Assembly (NCBI GenBank): GCA_002794785.1
Contig: NBBA01000001.1
Location: 248,001 to 312,000, forward strand
Length of the DNA stretch: 64,000 bases
Direction of reading: 5' to 3'
From: Coniferiporia sulphurascens
Taxonomy: Eukaryota > Basidiomycota > Agaricomycetes > Hymenochaetales > Hymenochaetaceae
The translations under genes were made by a program, and so were the position numbers. Shown piece after piece: positions 31,700 to 43,913 of the stretch. The notes beneath the pieces are model-generated. The model did no database searches and was not told the origin of the DNA. It saw nothing but the letters and a program-made list of their open reading frames with translations. Within the stretch, counting starts at the first letter, position 1, and the number at the start of each line of letters is the position of its first letter.

Positions 31700-32793
31700 G
31701 TAACATTCATTGCTTAGACTTACGCTTAGCCCTGGTTCATGTTCAGACTCTGCGTCCGCTGAGCTTGCATCGTCATCTATTAGATACTCATTTGCCGGTG
31801 TCTATGAAAATAAAGGGAAGGGCGGGCGATGGCTGCTCTAACCGGCTCCATCTCCCATCGAGTCGCCCGAGGAAGCGAGACGACGATGCGGGGCAGGTGA
31901 CACTTGGGGTAAAGGAAGCTCTTGGCTCGACGCAGATCATCGCTGCATCCGTCCGATCTTCGATTTGGTTTATGAAATTACGTAAGTGATTTCGCAGACC
32001 GGTCCCGGTGTCTCCCGCCCAACTTCGGCTCCGCACTGTCGGCCCCACACGCTTGTCCATTAGCGCCAATGTCGACGATGACATTGCTATTCCGTGTGTT
32101 GAATGGTACGATATCTGGACACATGTACAGGGATGCATGACTTACGGGGTCGTCACCCAGGCGGACAAGACTGTCTGGGCCCCATGGAACTGGCAATACC
32201 CGGCTCAGCGAGTTTTGGCACGTTCGCCCTCGTTGCGTTTTTGCATCCGGAGCTAACGGACATTTCCAGTTGGTGGTGATGGCTACAAAGCCTTCCGCTG
32301 CTCCGGCGGGCGACAAGACGCACGTTCCGGCTGCTTCAATGGGCGCATCACGTAGGACGCCGAGGAGCCTGCCTTCCACCTACCCCGCGAACTCCGCCGT
32401 GCGTCTCACCGTCCCCGGCGCGAATGCAAGCGACGACTGAAGCCTTCTCAGTTGCCTGTGGGTCGCTTGCATGCCCAGCGAACACGTGAATCGCAATTCT
32501 CCAGCGCGTGAAGATACTCCCGGTGCGGAGGATGGAGAAATTTGTGTGTGCGTTGATGGGAATGAGACAATTACGCTGTATAACGTGACGTTGCGCGGTG
32601 GTGAGAAAGCAGCCATTCAGGGATACAGTGCCTGACTTTCTTCGGAGGTCCGTCTCTCCGCTGTTTTACTTTCGTTTCTTTTTTTAGGCCTGATTTATTT
32701 GACATGCGATTAGGTAGCATCAGCGATTGAGCCTCGTCGACGGACCAGAAGGAGTGGTTCGCCGATGTCTCAGGCGCTATCATCCATTCCTAA
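31700..32793 (+). pseudogene. Y2: unrecognised gene or remnant following X2
   Basis: Conserved blocks are CMTYGVVTQADKTV near 32135, NWQYPAQR near 32190, DGNETITLYNVTLRGG near 32555, and a final exon DQKEWFADVSGAI ending at 32793. In that exon the family Trp of DWAL is TGA (gattgagcc), and another TGA lies at the ASDD position near 32438. The product would be small and N-glycosylatable (NVT) but I do not recognise a family. Confidence 0.45.
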
Positions 32794-34346
32794 TCGTCTC
32801 TACCCAGCCGCCTCTCCCGCCCTGTCCTTCTCCCTCCCTCATCTCGGACCCTGCGTCGCTACCAAGTACCCATCACTCCTTGACCACACACGTCACAAAC
32901 AACAGGTGCCCTCGCCTCTTTTGTTACAGCCGGCACCTGATGACTGAGTCATGACAAAAGGGCACCTCGATGGAGTTCTGTTCTCACTTGCCTTTCCACT
33001 GCCCACGCGCCCGATCTCGACCGTCCGGCGCTTATGATGTGGCTGATTTCCCTCACCTCGCCTGTCCACGCGCATAGACCTGCATGCGCTGGAGTAGCTG
33101 GCCTTATGATGTTCTCATCTGGACCTCGCTGTTCTTGTATTTTTTACCTCTCGTGCTGTCGATGAAGTGTCTTCTTGAGCGCCAGGGAGCCGTGTCTCCC
33201 TGGTGCTTTCTGTACGAACTTGACACTTATGTCTCCTCGACGTGGACTCGGAATTATAATCAACCTACGGGTATATTCAGATAAATGGACTTGGGCAGAC
33301 GGGGCGAAGCGATCACTTTGCTCTTCATTGCGTTCTTGCTGTTGGAGGGATTTAAAGACTTAAGGAGACACGCCTTGGCTGTATTCCGGTCCCAGACACC
33401 TCCGCCGTCCGTCAAACAGAGTGAAGCACGAGCTCTCTCCATCGCTTCCTCAACATTGCGTGCACGTCTAGTCGTTCTACCCAGCACAGCGTAGCTCAGA
33501 CAGCCCGACACTCTTGAAAAAGAATCTATAAACTTGATTTGCCCAATCTGGAAGGCGTGGACCAAGGTACGCGCTTTCCATCCGTGTCAGAGCCGATACC
33601 GACGATAGTGATATAGTTTTCGACCAGGCGCTCGGCACGGAGAGTTTCTGAGAATGAGGTGGAAAGGACAATCAGGCTGTGCACGGTATACCCCAGGAAA
33701 CACGGATGATGTGAGCGACTCGAATTGGCACTCCGCAGTTCCCGTGGGCCGGCGTGTTGACGCTTGACGCTTGTTCTAGTAACAGCGAGTAGATTAAAGC
33801 AGCATGCGTGAAGCAGATGGTCGTCCATTCGGTGAAGTTCGGTGTGCTCTGCAGCGCCGCCTCGACTCGATCAGTGCCCTCAGGAAAACAAGAGGGTACT
33901 CTGGTTTTAGTAACTGCACAGCTGTCGCGGCCATGATCGGCAGATGTGTCTTTTTTTTAAAGGTAGGCAAGAGCAACGGCCGAGGGACTGTTCTGGAACG
34001 TCAACGCATAATACTACTGACTTCTACGGTTGCAGATTATCAACACTATAGAATCTTACTTTACTCCCTAGATTGATCGCGCAGCGGGAGTTGTTGTAGC
34101 GTGCACAGTAGTCATTTCCACCTAGAAGTGATAGGAGCGTACCAGTCTAATCGGCCACTTACGGCGACGAATGATAGTTCGAATCGTTATTTGATCAGAG
34201 ATGAAATGCGACCTAGTCGTTAAGTCTCACCTCTAGTTCCCATTATACGTGGTAAACAACAGACCTTAATTTAATATCTCGATGATAGGGCCTTCCAGAT
34301 ATTTGATCATAGTATTAAAGAGTGAAGATTTATTGGTCTCTCTCCC
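32794..34346. other. Spacer Z between Y2 and X3
   Basis: It is collinear with 37792-39357, 47111-48666 and 53487-55113. On the minus strand near 33550-33830 a stretch reads HHPCFLGYTVHS, and near 33600 NYITIVGIGS. The same reading recurs in the other spacers (for example NHTIIVGIDSG) but no copy gives a complete ORF. A small minus-strand gene remnant is possible. Confidence 0.35.
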
Positions 34347-34347
34347 C

Positions 34348-34355
34348 TATATAAG
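34348..34355 (+). promoter_or_regulatory. TATA box of X3
   Basis: TATATAAG lies about 110 bp before the ATG at 34459. Confidence 0.6.
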
Positions 34356-34458
34356 CTCGACTAGGCTGGCGCTAGTCGTCTCCGAAGAGAACTATATTTT
34401 GATTTGTCCATTCGCAACTCGAACATTTTGTGCATATCGATCCGCGACGCTACTCATA

Positions 34459-36103
34459 ATGCTGTCGACCCGGTCCGGTGTAGAGCCTATTGATCCTAGT
34501 GAAATCCAGATTATCATTTACGACAATATGCAAGATACATACGTCGTAGTTGCAATCGCTACCGCTCTTTGTTACGATACCAGTTGAGTCCGTAATAAAT
34601 CTAATCTCCGGATACTTTTAATTGTTTTCTATAGTCACCACATTTGATAAAGAGGCACGTAGACTTCCAATATCAGCTTGCTTCTTCACTAACTATGTCT
34701 TCCGAAATGACTCAGTTTATGTACTTTTGGGTGAGTGTTCTCAGTATTGCTTTGTCCCACTGCTAATTACGTTGCAATTTGGGTCCACAAAGAGCTCCCC
34801 CCGCAAGGCCGCCAGCGTAGTCTACTTTCTTGTAAATAAACACCACAGCTATCGTTTTGAGATAAGACACAGACTACTGACAGACCACACACCTTCCACA
34901 GAATCGGTACATAGGTATCGTTTCTGTATTGACGCTTCTACCGTGTGAGCTTGCCATTTTACTCCGCGCGGCAAAACTCTAATTATTGAAATGGGCTTAG
35001 ATTATTCGTATCACGCGAATATAAAGCTGTACGTATGCCACGATCTCGTATTTGTATCGCAATCTAATAATTACGACCTTCTAGATGTAAGGGAATATTT
35101 TCCTCATCATAGGCCGCATTAATGAGGATACAGGCAACTTTTCCACATGGGCCGGGAATTTAGCAGGTGAGCACCCGAATTAGTTATTTTCAATAAGAGA
35201 AGGGCCGATTTTGAAACTGAAACCAGACTGGATGACCATCGTTCTGATAGACTGTAAGGCGGTCCTTTTCATCTCTCCCGATGTTTCCACGGTACTATTA
35301 TGACAGATATTCTCTTGATGAGGGTCCTCGCGTTGTGGTCTGGAGGTATCTCGCTTCTTTGAAATCGCTATCGAAGCTCCGTGGTCGCGGATCTAAGATT
35401 TTAACAGACACGAAGCTGGCTGTATACCTCAAAGCACTGTTTGCGATGGAGTCGGCGTTCATGCTAGGAATTGGGATCGATACTATTAAAGCACTCAAAG
35501 GTAAGCGAAGGGTCTACGTCTTTGGAATATGAGCTCATAATCAGCGGAATAGTATCTGTGGGAGGGGCAGAAGGGTATGCATTTTGTGGCGATGACAGCA
35601 CTGTTCCTCCTTTGTTTGAGACTCTTTACTGGTTCGTACACAATGTCTCATAAGAATTTCAGGCTTACATCATGACAGGGCGGCCCCGCTTGTATTTGAG
35701 CTTGTCCTGCTTGTTCTGGCTCTCTACAAAGCTGCTTCCATCTGGCGGGAATCAGCTGGATTTAAGGGCCTCGGCCTTGTCAAAGTTCTCGTCCTCGATC
35801 AAGCATTTTATTTTGCCGTGTAATTATTTCAATTTTCTTTTTTTCGTTTCGGCTGATTTTACATCGTTATCCAGTGTGATGATATGCAGCGTGGCGCACA
35901 TCACAACGTTCTGGGTGGACCAGTTTGGCGCCTCCGATGCAGCGTCCAATATTGTGCAGAGTGTGTTAACGAGCACTACCTTACCCTGCATAATGGGTTG
36001 CCGATTGTTGGTACACCTGAATGAGGCTGCCGAAAGAGGAGTCAATGGAGGAACGAGCTACAGGGCTCGGAGTCGGAGTGTAAGCGACATACAGTTTGCA
36101 TAG
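34459..36103 (+). CDS. X3: DUF6533-type membrane protein
   Basis: It follows the X2 model with exon 1 MLSTRSGVEPIDPSEIQIII, FMYFW in exon 3, and SSPRKAASVVYFL in exon 4. Exon 6 starts after CATCATAG (GCCGCATTAATGAGG), the common family acceptor. Intron 2 begins GC. The last exon is MICSVAHITTFWVDQFGA to SDIQFA-stop. No internal stop is seen, so it is probably intact. The variable part after PIDPSEI is the most different among copies. Confidence 0.7.
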
Positions 36104-36569
36104 ATCCTAGATTGGGTTTTGTCGTGTTTCTCCTTTGACTCAGAAACACTGCGTGCGTGTATAGGGTGAATCGTAGCCTAAATACATAGTGACCATTCCA
36201 ACTGCTTTCATCTATTTATAGCATGATTTGTTCCGATTCTGAATTTCCCAAAGCCTTTCCTGTGTTTCCCTTTTTCAGCTGTCGCTCTGACTGCTTGTAG
36301 GGCTTGCATTCGAACCTATCTGAACAAGCCTTCTTACACTTTCTTACTGCGTTATTTATATTTATGAGCAATGTATACATGTGGAATCAAGTGTGTACGC
36401 CTAAAATCCACGCTACTTCCTGAGAATCATGGCTGACATTACTCAACCCGTGCTCTGCGCTGTCCCAATAATCTCCTTTGATACTCGAAACGTACGCAAA
36501 ATTCCAGCTGCGGAAATGTGCTGCTCAATGATTGAGGATGAGATAGGATCCATTGCTGGACTCATGGTT
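36104..36569 (+). other. 3' flank of X3
   Basis: Conserved flank; no gene seen. Confidence 0.4.
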
Positions 36570-37791
36570 AGCCCCGGTACATGGTGTGTCCATCGTCATG
36601 TATTGGATACCCATTTGTCGGTGTCTATGTGAGGAAAGGGAAGGGCGAGTGCCGGCCGCTTCATGTTGGAATTCAGCAATTCGTGGCGCTAAAGAATGCA
36701 CTCCGTATCCAAGAATATCGTGTAACCCGTAGATTATTGCACTCGGTTTCCCTCGCGCGCATACATGCAGTGAAAATTTTACGAGAAATGTTTCAAACTC
36801 CGACGCCGTCTCGGCATCGAGCTCGAACTTCAACACTTCCAGTAGTTCCATCTCCTATCGAGCCTCCCGAGCCGAGGAAGCGAGACGACGATGCGGGGAG
36901 GTGCCAGTCAGGGCAAAGGAAGCTACTGGCTCCTCCGTGACCTCAATCGTGACCGTAGATCATCGCTGCATCCGCGCGATCTTCGAACCGGTTTAGGAAA
37001 TTACATAAATGATTTCGCGGACCGGCCCCAGTATCTCCCGCCCAACTTCGGCTCCGCACTGTCGGCCCTACGCCAGAGCTCGACGCTCGTCCATTAGCAC
37101 CGATGTCGAAGACGACATTAGATGCCATGCTGTATGTTATTATGCACGGGGCTGCATGACCTACGGCGTCGTCACCCAGACGCGCGAGACTGTCTGCGTT
37201 CCGGAACTGGCAATACCCGGCTCAGCGAGTTTTTTGGCATGTTTGCATCCGGAGCTAACGGAGATTTCTAGTCGACGGTGACGGCTCGAAAGCTTTCGTC
37301 TGCTCCGGCGGACGACAAGACGCACGCTCCAGCTGCTTCAACCGCGCATCATGTGGGACACCGAGGAACCTACCTTTCACCTACCCCGCGAACTCCGCTG
37401 TGCGCTTCACCGTCCCCGGCACGACCACAAACGACGACTGAGGCCTTCTCAGTTGGCAGTGCGTCGCTCGCATTTCCCGCGAACACGTGGGTCGCAATTC
37501 TCCAGCGCGTGAAGACACCCCCGGTGCGGAGGATGGAGAAATCTGTGTGTGCATTGATGGGAATGAGACAATTACGCTGTATAACGTGACGTTGCGCGGT
37601 GGCGAGAAAGCAGCCATTCAGGGATGCAGTGCCAGACTTTCTTCGGGGTGCGTCTCTCCTCTGTTTTACTTTCGTTCCTTTTTAGGCCTGATCTATTTGA
37701 CATGCGATTAGGTAGCATCAGCGATTGGGCCTTGCAGAAGGTCCAGAAGGAATGGTTCACCGATGTCTCAGTCGCTATCATCCAGTCCTAA
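36570..37791 (+). pseudogene. Y3: Y-family copy after X3
   Basis: It contains CMTYGVVTQTRETV near 37155, DGNETITLYNVTLRGG near 37555 and a last exon with DWALQKVQKEWF ending at 37791. The 112-bp dispersed repeat lies in its 5' part (36725-36840). Frames change between blocks and introns could not be modelled with confidence. Confidence 0.45.
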
Positions 37792-39357
37792 TTGTCTCCA
37801 CCCCTCCGCCTCTATCGCCTCGTCTTTCTGCTCATTTCGGACTCTGCGTTGCTACCAAGTACCACCACCCCCTGACCACACACATCACGAGCAACATGTG
37901 CCATCGCCTCTTTTATTACAACCCGCCAAACTTGGTCAGCTCGGCACGCGAACACCTGATGACTGAATCATGACAAAAGGAGTCCTCGATGGAGTTCTGC
38001 TCTCACTCGCCTTTCCACTGCCCACGCTCCCGATCTCGACCGTCCGGCACTTTCAATCTGACTGATCTCCCTCACCTCATCTGCCCACGCGCACATGCAC
38101 GCGCCGGAGTAGCTGCCCTTTTGATATTCTCATCTGGACATCTCTGTTCTTGTATATTTTTGCCTCTCATGCTGTCGATGAAGTGCCTTCCTGAGCACCA
38201 AGGAGCTGTGTCTCCCTGGTGCTTTCTGTACGAACTTGACACTCATGTCTGCTCGACTGGGTACAGAATTATAATCAATCTACGGGGATATTCGGGTAAA
38301 TGAAAGTACTTTGGGCAAGCGGGGCGGAGCGATCACTTCGCTCTTCATTCCGTTCTTGCAGTTGGAGGGATCTAAAGACTAAAGGAGGCCCGCCTTGGCT
38401 ATATCCCGGCACGAGACTCTCTGCCGTCCGTCAAACAGAGCGAAGCTCGAGCTCTCCCCGTCACTTCCTCAACATGGCGTGCACGTTTAGTCGTTCAACC
38501 GGGCACAGCGCAGCTCAAACAGTCCGACACTCTTAATAAAGAATCTACCAACTTGATTGTCCCAATCTGAAAATCGTGAACCAAGGTGTGCGCTCTACAC
38601 CCGTGCCAGAGTCGATACCGACGATGATGGTGTGGTTCTCGGCCAGACGTACAGCGTAGAAATCTACTGAGAAGGATGTAGAAAGGACGATCGGGCTGTG
38701 CACGGTATACCCTAGGAAGCACGGGTGATGTGAGCGACTCGAATTGTTATTCTGGAGTTCCTGTGGGTTGGCGTGTTGACGCTCGATGTTCTAATAATGA
38801 GTAAATTGAATGCAGTGCACGAAGCAGGCATTTTTCTATTCGATGAAGTTCTGTGTGCTCTGCAGCGCCGCCTCGACTCGACTAGTCCCGCAGTAAAAAG
38901 AAGGGGGTACTCTGGTTTCGGTAACTGCTGTCGCGGCCATGATCGGCAGATGCGTCCTTTTTTTAACGTAGGGAAGAGCGACGCTTCCGAAGTTTGGCTG
39001 GAACGTCAACGTATAATAATATTGATTTCTACGGTTGGAGATTGTAAACACTCTAGAATCTGTCTTTGCTGCCTAGATTGATCGGGCAGCGGGGGTTGGA
39101 ATGACATAGACAGTAGTCATTTCCACCTGGAAGTCCTAGAGGTATACTGGTTTAATCGGCCACATACGGCGAAGGATGAAACTTCGAAATGTTTTTTTGC
39201 CGGAGATGAAACGCAACCTGGTTCAAGTTGTTGAGTCTCATCTCAAGTTCCCGCTATGCACGTTAAATCACTGTCCTTAATTTAATATCTCAATGATAGG
39301 ATCTTACAGACATTTTACTATGGTATGAAAGAGAGAAGATCTGCTGATCTCCCATTC
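37792..39357. other. Spacer Z between Y3 and X4
   Basis: Same layout as 32794-34346. The minus-strand reading HTIIVGIDSGTGVERTPWF near 38600 is the clearest copy of the shared block. No complete gene is seen. Confidence 0.35.
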
Positions 39358-39358
39358 C

Positions 39359-39366
39359 TATAAAAT
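39359..39366 (+). promoter_or_regulatory. TATA box of X4
   Basis: TATAAAAT replaces the TATATAAG of most copies, about 95 bp before the ATG at 39460. Confidence 0.5.
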
Positions 39367-39459
39367 CTCGATGCTGGCGCCAGTCTTCTCCGAAGAAAGT
39401 TACCACCATCCATTTGGACTTGCCATCTAGCTCGTACATTACGTGCACGTCGAACTACA

Positions 39460-41118
39460 ATGCTGCCCACTCTGCTTTCGGTTCGGTCTGACGTGGAGCC
39501 TATTGATCCCAGTCAAATTCCTCCTTGGCTTTCTGACAATGTGCAAGCAACTATTGTCCAAGTTGCAATCGCTACTGCTCTTTGTTACGATACCAGTTGA
39601 GTCTGTAACAAATCTGATGGCCGGAAACCTTTTTGATCGTTTTCTTTAGTCACCACATTTGATAAAGAGGCACGTATACTTCTGATAACAACTTGCTTCT
39701 TCATTAACCATATCTACCACAATGACTCAGTTTAAATACTTTTGGGTGATTGTTTTCAGTACAGCTTTGCACAGCCGCTAACTATGTTACGATCCGGGTC
39801 CAAAAAAAGGGTTCTCCTCGCAAGACCGCCAGCATAGTCTACTTTCTTGTATGTAAACACCACACTTATCGCCTTTTTAAATGAGACAAAGACTAAGCAC
39901 GCTCCTCCCACAGAATCGGTACATAGGGATCGTTTCTGTATTGGCGCATATACCGGGTGAGCTCGCCACCTTAGACTAGGCCCCGCACGGCAAAACTTTA
40001 ATTATTGAAATACATTAGTTTATTTGGATCACACGAATACAAAGATGTACGTATGCTACGGAATCGCATTTGTGTCGCGGTCTAATGTCTGTGACCTCCT
40101 AGATGTAAGGGCAATTTCCTCTCATCATAGGCCGTGTTAATAAGAATACAGGCAACTTAACCACATGGGCCTATAATTTGGGAGGTGTGCACCTGGTCAT
40201 GCTTTTTTTTACAACGAGAGCAAAGCTAACGGCGATGCCGAACTCAGACTGGATGACAATCGTTCTGATAGACTGTAAGGATTCCCTTTCCATCTCTTCT
40301 CACAGTATCCTGACACTCTTATGGCAGATATTCTTTTGATGAGGGTCCTCGCTTTGTGGTCTGGAGGTATTTGGTTTCTTTGAGATTTCTATTGAAGCTC
40401 CATGGACGAGTCTAAGATTTTAACAGAAGCGAAGCTGGCCGTGTACCTGAAAGCTTTGTTCGCTGTAGAATCCATCTTCATGCTAGGGATAGTGATCGAC
40501 TCAATTAAAGGAGAGAAAAGTAGGCAAAAAGTCTATAATTCTAATCTAAGAGCTCATAATCAGCGAAATAGTATCTGTAGGAGAGGCAGAAGGATATACA
40601 TTTTGCGGAGAAGACGGCTTGATTCCTCCTTTATTTGAGACTCTTTACTGGTTTGTACACAACGCCGCATAGTGATTTCATGCTTACGCCATGACAGGGC
40701 GGCCCCGCTTGTACTTGAGCTTGTCCTGCTTGTCCTGGCTCTTTACAAAGCAACTTCTCTATGGCGGGAATCGGCTGGAATCAGAGGAGTCAGTCTTGTT
40801 AAAGTCCTCATCCTCGATCAAGCGATTTATTTTGCAGTGTAATTATTTCAAACTTCTTTCGTTACGGCTGATTTGACATCGTTTTCCAGGATAATGATAT
40901 CCAGTGTAGCGCATATCACATTTAACTGAGTGGATCAAGATATCTCCACCGATGCAGTATTTAATATCGTTCAGGACGTGTTAACGAGCACTACCTTTCC
41001 CTGCATAGTAGGTTGTCGATTGTTGGTACACTTGAATGAGGCTGCCGAAAGGGGAGTCAATGGAGGCACGAGCTACAGGGCTCGGAGTCGGAGTGTAAGC
41101 GACATACAGTTTGCATAG
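39460..41118 (+). pseudogene. X4: DUF6533 gene with a stop in the last exon
   Basis: The exon model of X2 fits through exon 11 (LKALFAVESIFMLGIVIDSI, EGYTFCGEDGL). In the last exon the conserved Trp before VDQ is TGA (40927-40929), which would remove about 60 C-terminal residues, although the rest of the reading to SDIQFA at 41118 is preserved. The X6 gene has the same change in the same context. A shorter protein could still be made, so loss of function is inferred only. Confidence 0.65.
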
Positions 41119-41579
41119 ATCCTGGTTTGGGTTATGTCGTGTTTTTCCTCTGGTTCAGAAACGCAGCGTGCGTGTATAAGGCGCATCACAGCCCAAATAC
41201 ATGTACATAGTGACCCTTCCATCATCTTTCATCTATTTATTGTATGATCTGTTCCGATTCTGTTTTTCCCAGAAATTTACCCGTGTTTCTCCTGTTCGGT
41301 GGCCCTTTTGACTGCTTGTAGAACTTGTACTCGAACACATCTGAGCAAACCTTCTTACACTTTTCTTACTGTGTTATTTTAATTTATGAGCGATATATAC
41401 ATGTGGAATCGAGTGTGTATGCTTAAAATTCATGCTGCCTCATGGGCACCATGGCCGACATTACTCCACCCATGCTCTGCGCGTCCCAAGAATCTGCTTT
41501 GATACTCGAAATGTGCACAAGATTTTAGCTACAAACACGTGCTGCTCAAAGATTGAGGAAGAGATGGGAGCAGAGTAAC
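41119..41579 (+). other. 3' flank of X4
   Basis: Conserved flank; no gene seen. Confidence 0.4.
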
Positions 41580-42640
41580 ATACATTGCTTAGACTCAAGC
41601 TTAACCCCGGCTCTTTTTCAGACTCTGCGTCTGCTGAGCTTGCATCGCCCTTATTTGAGGATATGTCACGGTTGTGTGCCCCGAATTTAATAGACTTTCA
41701 TTTGCCAGTACCTATGAGAAGAAACGGAAGGGCGGGTGCCGGCCGCTCCAAGCGGCGCTGGGACCTATCGGATCGCCCGAACTAAGTTTCGGAGGAAGTG
41801 AGGCGACGATCCGAGCAAATATTAATGGGAAAAAGTAGCGACTCTCTCGACGCATGCGGCAGAGGTCTCTCGCATGTGACCGCAGATCATTGGGTTTGTG
41901 TGTTACGTAAGTGGCTTCGCGTATCGGCCCCGCTCTCCCCCGACATTTTTTGGCTCCGCAATTTGCAGGTACACCTCTTCTCATCCACAGCCAGCAGTGG
42001 CATCGCCGCGCCGTGCATCGGGTGGCACGACCTCAGGGCATAGACCGGCATGATCTACAATATCGCCACTTAGGCAGGCAAGACCGGAGGCCAACCCCAT
42101 CGGCTCGTGGATCGGTCCCTAGACCCCGCTCAGTGCGTTTTTGCGTGTATGTAGCTGAACGCGTTCAAGGTTGCGATCGGTAACGAAACGGACGAAGTCG
42201 TACTTAGGTATTCTGTCAAGGTTGAGGATGGTTTCGAGCCTAGAAAAGGCGAATAGCTCTCCGGCGCCTGTACGTGCTAACGAACGTTTTCAGTCGGCGG
42301 CTCCGGCTCCGAAACTTTCGAGTGCTCCAACTACAGTACTTCAACGAGCGTTTCGTGTAATACGCTAAGGGTGCAGGCACACTGTACGTTTACCTACCGC
42401 TCGCCTTCGTGAACGCCACCGAGTGGCTCACCGTCCCCGCAGAGAATGACTATACTTTCTCCCTCTGCCACGGATCTTCTACATCCGCTGTGGGCCCATG
42501 GGTCGTGGTGCTCAGATCTAGAGCGTCAAGATGAACATGCCTCGCACGAGAGAGAACCGCACGTATATTGATGGAAATAAGATGACTTCGCTCTGCAACG
42601 TGACAGCTGGGCGATGATGCGAGTGCGACAATCCGGAGTA
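41580..42640 (+). pseudogene. Y4: divergent Y-family copy
   Basis: Readable blocks are GNETDEVVLRYSVKVEDGFE near 42180, VGGSGSETFECSNYSTSTSV near 42297, YVYLPLAFVNATEWLTVP near 42385 and YIDGNKMTSLCNVTAG near 42550. These are the least decayed versions of the N-terminal and middle Y blocks in the window. The conserved C-terminal exon is missing. It resembles Y0 (26210) more than Y2, Y3 or Y5. Confidence 0.45.
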
Positions 42641-43116
42641 TGCGGTTTCAGATGTTCTTGAACAGACGGCACGCAGGCGTTCTGGCTTGTTTAAGAAGGG
42701 AATGTCTTGTTTGAAAATGGAATGCAAACCGGTTCTCTTCTGGTTGCCGTTATGGGTACTCGATCACGCAGCGTGTGCAACACCATCTAGTAATGGGAGA
42801 GCTTCCACTACATTTCCCCTTCTACTCTTGAGTAGCACATGCGAAAACGGACCTATGCGCTTTCAGAGCTCCTATGGCTATAAGTGCAGTCTTCATTGAG
42901 ATCTTTCTCTCAATGAGACTCCATCAAGATGAATCTGGCTTCCTGTCAGCGGCGTTATTCGCTCTATTTTCTGATTTCTGATTTCTGGTTATTACCATCT
43001 GATCATGGAATTCCCGTCCATGATTTGTTGTATGATTTTCGCGGCCTGGCTGATCGGAGGCACGACGAGATTTCTTGTAAGCTCTGGATCGATCGCGTAG
43101 TAGTGACGGTTGCAAA
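42641..43116. other. Spacer, no gene
   Basis: No conserved reading frame is seen. A FLISDFWLLPSDHG ORF of 91 codons has no paralogue here. Confidence 0.35.
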
Positions 43117-43800
43117 TGCAGGCTTTCATTATGGCATGAATGAGTCCACTTCAGGTCGAACTCGGAAGCAGACGCGAGAGGTAAAGCAAGCTATGCCTCC
43201 ATGAGCCTAAGACGGGATGGGCATGTCCCCAGGTTCCACATTTAGTGATGTCCACATATGTTCATTCATGCGATTCAGGCGGACAGCCTGATACTACGGT
43301 CCACGAAGTATTTTGCCTAGCAGCCTGAGGTAGCCCAAGAGCACAAAGCTTTCCGATTCTCGGCAGTGCCGATTTGGTGTGCGAAAATGTCTACTAGTAC
43401 CACCGGCTGTAAGCGGCCGTCTTTCTCAACAAAAAACTATGTGGAGGATAAGGAGATAAAAACCAGCGCTACCGGGAACACCGGAGGATGCTCCGAATCT
43501 TGTAGCTGCACAGCTGCTTCAGTTTTGAGTGGCAATACGTCGCTTGCATGGGTCCGGATAAAGTGACGGTTAGGGACAGGTGTGGCGCCTCAGTCTTTCT
43601 TCGTTAACTGAGGTGACAAGCTGCTCATCAGCAGAACCTTTAATTGGGGGTGAAATGCGGACCGATTGATGAGTACTCTCTCTGCTGTTTTCCGCTATGT
43701 GAACTGACTGTGTCATGGATCCTGGAATGATATCTTGATAATGAGGCTTCCCATCTGTTTTATATGAAATAAAAGCTTGAGAATCTATAAGTATGTTTGC
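43117..43800 (+). repeat. Upstream region of X5, duplicated at 19415-20105
   Basis: It is nearly collinear with the X1 upstream region. The gypsy-2 LTR at 19414 ends exactly where the homology begins (TGCAGGCTTTC). Confidence 0.75.
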
Positions 43801-43808
43801 TATATAAG
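43801..43808 (+). promoter_or_regulatory. TATA box of X5
   Basis: TATATAAG lies about 110 bp before the ATG at 43914. Confidence 0.6.
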
Positions 43809-43913
43809 CTCGACACTGGTGCTAGTCCTCTTCGAAAAAAATCACCACCTTCCATTTGGACTTGCCTTCTAGTTCGTACAGTACGTGCACATCGAACTGC
43901 GACGCTACCCACA

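Noticed and set aside
42929..43204. 91-codon ORF in the spacer before X5
   Set aside because: The part before 43117 has no counterpart in the other units, and the part after it is shared with X1 upstream DNA, where it is not open the same way.
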